Shown piece after piece: positions 7,986 through 12,500 of a stretch of 12,500 bases of DNA (position 1 is its first letter; the number at the start of each line of letters is the position of its first letter). The stretch comes from Trachelipus rathkii. Its lineage: Eukaryota > Arthropoda > Malacostraca > Isopoda > Trachelipodidae. The notes under the pieces were generated by a model that searched no databases, had not been told where the DNA came from, and saw nothing but the letters and a program-made list of their open reading frames with translations. The position numbers and the translations under genes were made by a program. Location: NCBI GenBank assembly GCA_015478945.1, contig JABUQX010057191.1, positions 1-12,500 on the forward strand. The letters are read 5' to 3'.

Positions 7986-8851
7986 CTACTCCTCTTATCA
8001 AACAGCCATATCCATTCTCTATATAACAATCTGGCATAAGGGTTAACAGATGTTATCCTTCTTACAAGTATTTTAGTAGTAAAGTCTGAAAAACACTTAC
8101 TTCATCTATTTGTCATTTTCATTGAGTTAGATATCTTAAAATGCATTTGATCAGGTAATGCAGGCTTCTAATTTGAAGTTGGGTTGACTCTCCTAACCTC
8201 TGCTGAATTTATTGAGGCCTTAGTCATTTCCTCATCAGAAATGAGATTAAAATTTCACATAGAACAAAGAATAGCTGATAAGGTTGGGCACCTTTGAGTA
8301 TTCTAAGATTTTGGAGATTAATAAATATGTTCTCAGTCCTTAGCCTTTCTATTAAGTTATTGATTAAAAACCTACGACTGTATTGGCCTTAAATAAAAAT
8401 ACCTGAAAAATATTCTTGTGATTTTTTACCTTATGAAATGGGTGTATCATTCTTAGGAGCGTCAAGAAAGCCGACAGTCATTTAATAATTGAAGTAAATG
8501 ATACCAATATATCCATTAGAAATAGAGGTCAGAAAGAAAGATGAGAGAAACCTTAAGAAAGATCATTTATATAAAGAAGGGAAAAAGGAGAAGATTTGGT
8601 CAAACTTGTAACTGTTGTCACTTTTTCTTTCTTTAATTTTAATTGACATTAGTTCTTTGCAGTTTTTTTTTCAATAAAAGGCTACGTTTCTTCACTAATT
8701 AGTTTCAGATATTTACCAGGTAAATTTTGCATCTCTTGCCTTACCTATATATGAACGGTGTAAACCTTATAACTCACAAACGAGGAAAATTTTATGCAAA
8801 AAATATGCAATTCCATTTTAAGAATTTTCTATTATACCATTTACATATTTC

Positions 8852-8852
<1 letters not shown>
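7986..8852. other. Non-coding spacer with isolated splice-like signals
   Basis: There is no long frame on either strand. A minus-strand donor-like GAAGTAAGT lies near 8092-8100. CAATTGCAATTGCAATTG just before this interval (about 7913-7930) is a short perfect repeat. Poly(T) and AATAAA-like sequence occurs near 8668-8680. These are too common in AT-rich DNA to define a gene. Confidence 0.4.
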
Positions 8853-8906
<54 letters not shown>

Positions 8907-9009
8907 ATTATAATAATATATATATATTATATTAATATATATATATATAATATATATTATACTATCAATATAAATAATATATATATATTTATATATATAT
9001 ACAATATAT
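8853..9009. repeat. (TA)n microsatellite block
   Basis: About 155 bases of TA dinucleotides with TAA/TTA shifts end four bases before the left terminal inverted repeat of the transposon. Confidence 0.95.
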
Positions 9010-9012
9010 TTC

Positions 9013-9062
9013 GGTGATGCAAAAAATAGCGAGACCATCTCTGATTTTTCGGGGCCTCCCAT
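9013..9062 (+). repeat. Left terminal inverted repeat
   Basis: Starts GGTGATGC and includes CTGATTTTTCGGGGCCTCCC. It pairs imperfectly with 11780-11835, with the outermost eight bases identical. This end appears the more diverged of the two. Confidence 0.65.
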
Positions 9063-9323
9063 ACATTTGTTCCTTATGCTAAAGAAACAGTCTATGCAAA
9101 TAATGAGACAATTAAACTATATTTACGAGGTTGCTACCATCGATTCAAAGTGTAAATAATATTGTGAATTTTTGGTATAAATTTCAGGAAAACTACTAAT
9201 ATTAAATATAACCAGTCTGCTATGTTGGTTTTAATTGTATGTATTTAATGGATTGAGTGGTTTTCTTATCTCTAACATCAAGATATTCTATCCTCCTACA
9301 AATCCGCCATGGTAACGCAAGTT

Positions 9324-9353
9324 AGCAAGTAAGCTTACGGCAGGCTTACTGCT
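9324..9353. repeat. Hairpin in the transposon 5' region
   Basis: AGCAAGTAAGC (9324-9334) pairs with GCTTACTGCT (9344-9353) over ten bases with one bulge and a nine-base loop. It lies between the left TIR and the gene start. Subterminal hairpins occur in some DNA transposons; a role here is unproven. Confidence 0.5.
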
Positions 9354-9454
9354 TACTATATGTCACTCGGCCCACTACTGCAGTTTCTGCAGTCACACAG
9401 GGAGGTTGTTTATTTGGCAATCACTAACGCACTGCTCTTAATATTACAAAGACT

Positions 9455-11492
9455 ATGGATCACCAAACTCGAAGTGTAGCATGTATTTGCCCAATTTGCT
9501 AGTCATCAGAAACTTTGAAAGCATCGGTTCTTCCATCAAAACGGGAAGCAAGGACATTATTTATGCATTATAAACTAAATAAGCAAACTTTGCGTGAGGC
9601 ACTACCTTCTACTGCTGTAGATGTCATGCAAGTATGGAAAAAACACATATCCAAACAACACTTAAAAAACATGTAATTAAAAAATAAATGCAATACAGGT
9701 ATATGATAAATGGATGAAATTAAAGAAAAACAAAGAAAACAAGAAAAAACAGTCAGAGTTTATTGATGAAACGAACTAATTGGAACAAAGGTTTAGATGA
9801 ATTATTTGACATAGCAATGCCAGTGCATTTAGTTTAATAAAAATAGAAGTTAAAGAATTTTTATGTTTGCAAAGACAAACTGTACGAAAAGGAAGAATGA
9901 CAGGAGTGGATAAAATGTTTTGGCATAGGGAAGCTATTGCACGTGAAAAAGAAATGAAAATGGAAATGAAACGAAAAAGACAAACAACAAATTTTGATAG
10001 CACAGTGTTGCTCAGTAGTTTTTCACCATCAGATGAATCAGAAGAAGTATCTAGCTCTACAGATGAATACATATCAGTAGTTGATCACAATAAACTATCA
10101 ACATCAAGTAGGATCTCAAGGAAAAAGGAAAAAATGTTTGGCAATACTCTTCTTGCATCCCTTGATGTTTCAAAGGTCAGTGATAGAAGTGCTTCTTTAA
10201 TTATGATTCCTACAGTTAGTAATTTAGGCCAAGATCCACAAGATTATAATATAAGTTATTCCAGCATAAGACGGGCTAGGCAAAGGTTTCGGAAAGAAAT
10301 TGCAGAAAATATAAAAGCTGAATTAAAACGTGATGTCTCTTTAACATTTCATTGATATGGAAAACTTTTAAAATGCATAAAATACTGATATTATCGACAG
10401 ACTTCCAATTTTAGTTTCAGGAAATGGAGTAGATCAACTTCTTGGTGTTCCTAAACTTGCCAGTGGTACTGGAGAGAATATTGCAGCTGCTGTTTATAAC
10501 ATGATTTTATAGTGGAATATTTCAATTCAAATTAAATGCATGTGTTTTGACAACACTGCATCAAACACAGGCCGACTGAATGGCTCCTGAACAAAAATTA
10601 GGTAATGACTTATTGTCTCTGAGATCATTTTGGAGTCTGTAGTTTCTATTTCCTTGCAAGCATCATCTGGACCAGATCTTCAATTATTTAAACGTTTTAA
10701 AGCTAATTAGGAAAAGTTAAACAAAAATTCATTCCACAAAGCCGAAAATGATGCAACCATAGCTACCAAAATTGCCAATATCAAAAATGATACAATTAAT
10801 TTTGCAAAAACACAACTAGAAAAATACCAGCCTCGTGATGATTACAGGAAATTGCTGGAATTGACCATTATTTTCGCTGGAGGATCACCCCATGCAGAAA
10901 AAACTTTAAAAAACCAGGAGCATATCATAGAGCACGGTAGATGACCAAACTTATCTATTCAATGAAGATTTGGATGTTTAAACAACAGTTTAATTTGACA
11001 AAATCTGAAGAAAGTGTTTTGAGAGACATCTGTTGTTTTGCTGTTGAAATTTATGTGAAATTCTGGTTTATGGCACCTTCTCCACATTTAGCTCCACGTC
11101 TCGACCTACAACTCTTAAAAAGTTTGGTGGAGTACAAAGAAAAACATGCAATAATTGCTTCTAGTGCACTAAAGAAGTTGTCAAATCACTTGTGGTATCT
11201 CTCAGAGAAATTAATTGCCCTAGCATTCTTTGACGAAGATGTCTCTATTGAAACTAAGAATAGAATGAGAGAAGCACTGAGTAAACCTTCTGAACCAAAC
11301 AACTGTAGACGAACCAGTATTAATATGAAAGTTGTAAATGATTTAGCAGAGCGAGGAGTTAAGTTGATGGATGAATATAACAAGCTTCACACAAATGATG
11401 AGGAACATAAATAGAATCTTCTGCAAGTCGTCAAAAAGTACAGATCTGCACTACCAGACAAAAACAAGAAAACTATTATGTCATTCAAATAG
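9455..11492 (+). pseudogene. Decayed transposase-like gene of an animal DNA transposon
   Basis: I recognise, from memory, a family of roughly 650-700-residue animal transposase-like proteins. It reads as follows. From ATG 9455, MDHQTRSVACICPIC, then EARTLFMHYKLNK and a Lys-rich segment (about 9510-9760). From 9867, an open part ends KRDVSLTFH. Then LPILVSGNGVDQLLGVPKL (about 10400-10460), CFDNTASNTGRLNG (about 10545-10580), SGPDLQLFKRF (about 10665-10700) and LEKYQPRDDYRKLLELTIIF (about 10815-10875). From 10941 come IYSMKIWMFKQQF, LDLQLLKSL and LIALAFFDEDVSIETK. The D-D-E arrangement (first Asp of a WDGK motif, FDNT, late Glu) is inferred. The expected WDGK reads stop-YGK at 10353-10364, so the first acidic residue is lost. 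Stops at 9500, 10353, 10498-10513, 10708, 10938 and 11412, plus frameshifts, make it non-functional. Confidence 0.7.
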
Positions 11493-11779
11493 GCATGTTT
11501 ATTTGCGTACAATTAGGACCTAATACATATTTCCAACAACTTCCATTATTGTTAATGGTTAAGATAGGCCTATGGGGGAACTTCAACAAAAAAAAGGTAA
11601 CTCACAGAAAACTCTACCCCTGCCTGGGTGGTGTGGAAACACAGTTTGATATATGGAAAAAATATGAATATCGCTAATATTTGAAATTTTCGGCAGTGGG
11701 CTGGTAACGACCTCTAACTTGGTTCAATTGGCCTCCCAATTTGGTACAGAATGTTTTATAACATAATAAACGCAGATTT

Positions 11780-11835
11780 AGGGGTGCCCCATCGAAATCA
11801 AAATACTAATTTTACCGCTCCATTTTGGCATCACC
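11780..11835 (-). repeat. Right terminal inverted repeat
   Basis: Read on the minus strand it starts GGTGATGCCAAAATGGAGCG and runs into GATGGGGCACCCCT. GGGGTGCCCC itself is a short palindrome at 11781-11790. Confidence 0.65.
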
Positions 11836-11845
11836 CTATAATTCT

Positions 11846-11888
11846 ACTATATTATATATAATAATATAATATATATTAATTAATATAT

Positions 11889-11938
<50 letters not shown>

Positions 11939-11984
11939 TAATATATATATAATATAATACCGTATATATATATATATATATACA

Positions 11985-12023
<39 letters not shown>

Positions 12024-12084
12024 TATATATATATATTTTATATATATATTATTATATATAATATATATATTATATATATATATA
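11846..12084. repeat. (TA)n microsatellite block
   Basis: About 240 bases of TA-rich sequence with a single ACCG interruption near 11959. It begins about ten bases outside the right TIR and ends at the start of the receptor-like fragment. Confidence 0.95.
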
Positions 12085-12277
12085 CCGTTATCCTTGGTTT
12101 CCGTTGACTTTTATTCTTTCAAAGCATTCAACATTGGCAGACCCTATCAATATTTGCTTAAGAAGAATTATCGAGTCAGGAATTTTCGAGTTTTTATTTC
12201 AAAAATATCAACAAATAAACAGGACTTATTTTGAGACTTCAATTTATTCAACAGGTTTTTATATTCTTTTGTATTTA
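12083..12277 (+). pseudogene. Probable ionotropic glutamate receptor / IR-type receptor exon fragment
   Basis: The frame reads FPLTFILSKHSTLADPIN, then CLRRIIESGIFEFLFQKYQ, then FETSIYSTGFYILLYLL. This fits the end of the ligand-binding S2 lobe and the last membrane segment of ionotropic receptors: a 'k.S.L.dpiN..i.rl.EsGi......ky' stretch followed by a short linker and 'l...GaFyiLl.gl'. Such proteins are ligand-gated cation channels, and the divergent IR branch serves chemosensation in arthropods. The upstream side merges into the TA block, so the rest of the S2 lobe is absent. The putative membrane segment dissolves into a (TTTA)n tract from about 12273, giving an implausible LIYLFIYLF repeat. 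An intron may end at TTTCAAAG (12117-12124), but FILSK also aligns, so I prefer no splice there. It is a fragment or a mis-assembled exon. Confidence 0.45.
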
Positions 12278-12410
12278 CTTATTTATTTATTTATTTACTT
12301 ATTTATTTATTTATTTTTTATATATTATTATTATTATTATTATTTTTTCTTATTATTATTATTCTTATTATTATTATCTATTTATTATTTATTATATTGA
12401 TTATTATTAT
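12272..12410 (+). repeat. (TTTA)n and (TTA)n microsatellites
   Basis: ATTT/ACTT tetranucleotides (12273-12318) pass into TTA/TTC trinucleotide runs with poly(T) patches. They follow the receptor-like fragment without a gap. Confidence 0.93.
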
Positions 12411-12444
12411 GGCTTAATAAATATTAGTACTCGCGAAGTTAGCA

Positions 12445-12480
<36 letters not shown>

Positions 12481-12500
12481 CAGTAGTAGTAGTAGTAGTA
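12445..12500 (+). repeat. (TAG)n microsatellite, runs off the window
   Basis: Near-perfect TAG trinucleotides with a single C change (CAG) near 12481 continue to the last base. Confidence 0.97.

Larger units (their letters stand above)
9013..11835 (+). mobile_element. Inactive DNA transposon of about 2.8 kb with terminal inverted repeats
   Basis: The left end GGTGATGCAAAAAATAGCGA (from 9013) matches the reverse complement of the right end GGTGATGCCAAAATGGAGCG (from 11835). Similarity continues more loosely into TTTGATTT-type sequence and a GGGG...CCC word for about 50 bases. The interior holds a single decayed transposase-like gene on the plus strand. Both ends lie next to TA blocks, so the target duplication cannot be read; TA or TTA-type would be compatible. 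The ends are diverged from each other, so the copy is old. The superfamily cannot be fixed from the sequence alone. Confidence 0.7.

Noticed and set aside
8727..9017. 96-codon ORF starting MHLLPYLYMNG
   Set aside because: Most of it is the TA block; the first 45 codons show no recognisable motif.
9776..10072. 98-codon minus-strand ORF
   Set aside because: Antisense shadow of the transposase-like gene, which has clear family motifs on the plus strand.
11186..11383. 65-codon minus-strand ORF
   Set aside because: Antisense shadow of the C-terminal transposase segment.
11495..11677. 60-codon plus-strand ORF after the transposase
   Set aside because: Starts just after the inferred gene end at 11492 in the transposon tail; no motif and probably chance.

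Overview
This is an AT-rich, gene-poor eukaryotic window, almost certainly animal and most likely arthropod. The pointers are a decayed Penelope-like retroelement with a GIY-YIG endonuclease, a dead animal-type DNA transposon with terminal inverted repeats, a probable ionotropic-receptor exon fragment, splice-like signals, and very heavy (TA)n, (TAA)n, (TTTA)n and (TAG)n microsatellites. A crustacean or chelicerate would fit; that is a guess from repeat style and the receptor fragment. No bacterial operon, rRNA or tRNA was seen.

Layout. 1-1884: two Penelope-like element (PLE) pieces on the minus strand in head-to-tail order. The end of one copy (RT motifs A, B and a damaged C, then GIY-YIG) runs from about 1860 to 503. 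A 236-base inter-ORF segment with hairpins follows, and the start of a second copy runs off the window edge from 266 to 1. 1884-2488: TA block. 2489-2911: unassigned unique sequence. 2912-4438: array of a 34-bp satellite. 4439-4725: G-poor, A/C-rich junction. 4726-6811: a second array of the same 34-bp satellite in opposite orientation, degenerate at first and clean after about 5970. 6812-6870: (TAA)n.

6871-8852: mostly non-coding sequence with two small possible coding islands and, on the minus strand at 7498-7985, a broken coding region with an 81-codon tandem repeat. 8853-9009: TA block. 9013-11835: an inactive TIR transposon of about 2.8 kb carrying a decayed transposase-like gene (9455-11492). 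11846-12084: TA block. 12083-12277: probable ionotropic glutamate receptor-like fragment that runs into (TTTA)n. 12445-12500: (TAG)n.

No intact gene is present. The most unusual structure is the pair of inverted 34-bp satellite arrays. Their two consensus units differ at five positions, every one T in one array and G in the other when read in the same orientation. This is either a real diverged inverted duplication or a strand-dependent long-read base-calling artefact; the irregular indels in both arrays make the second option serious.
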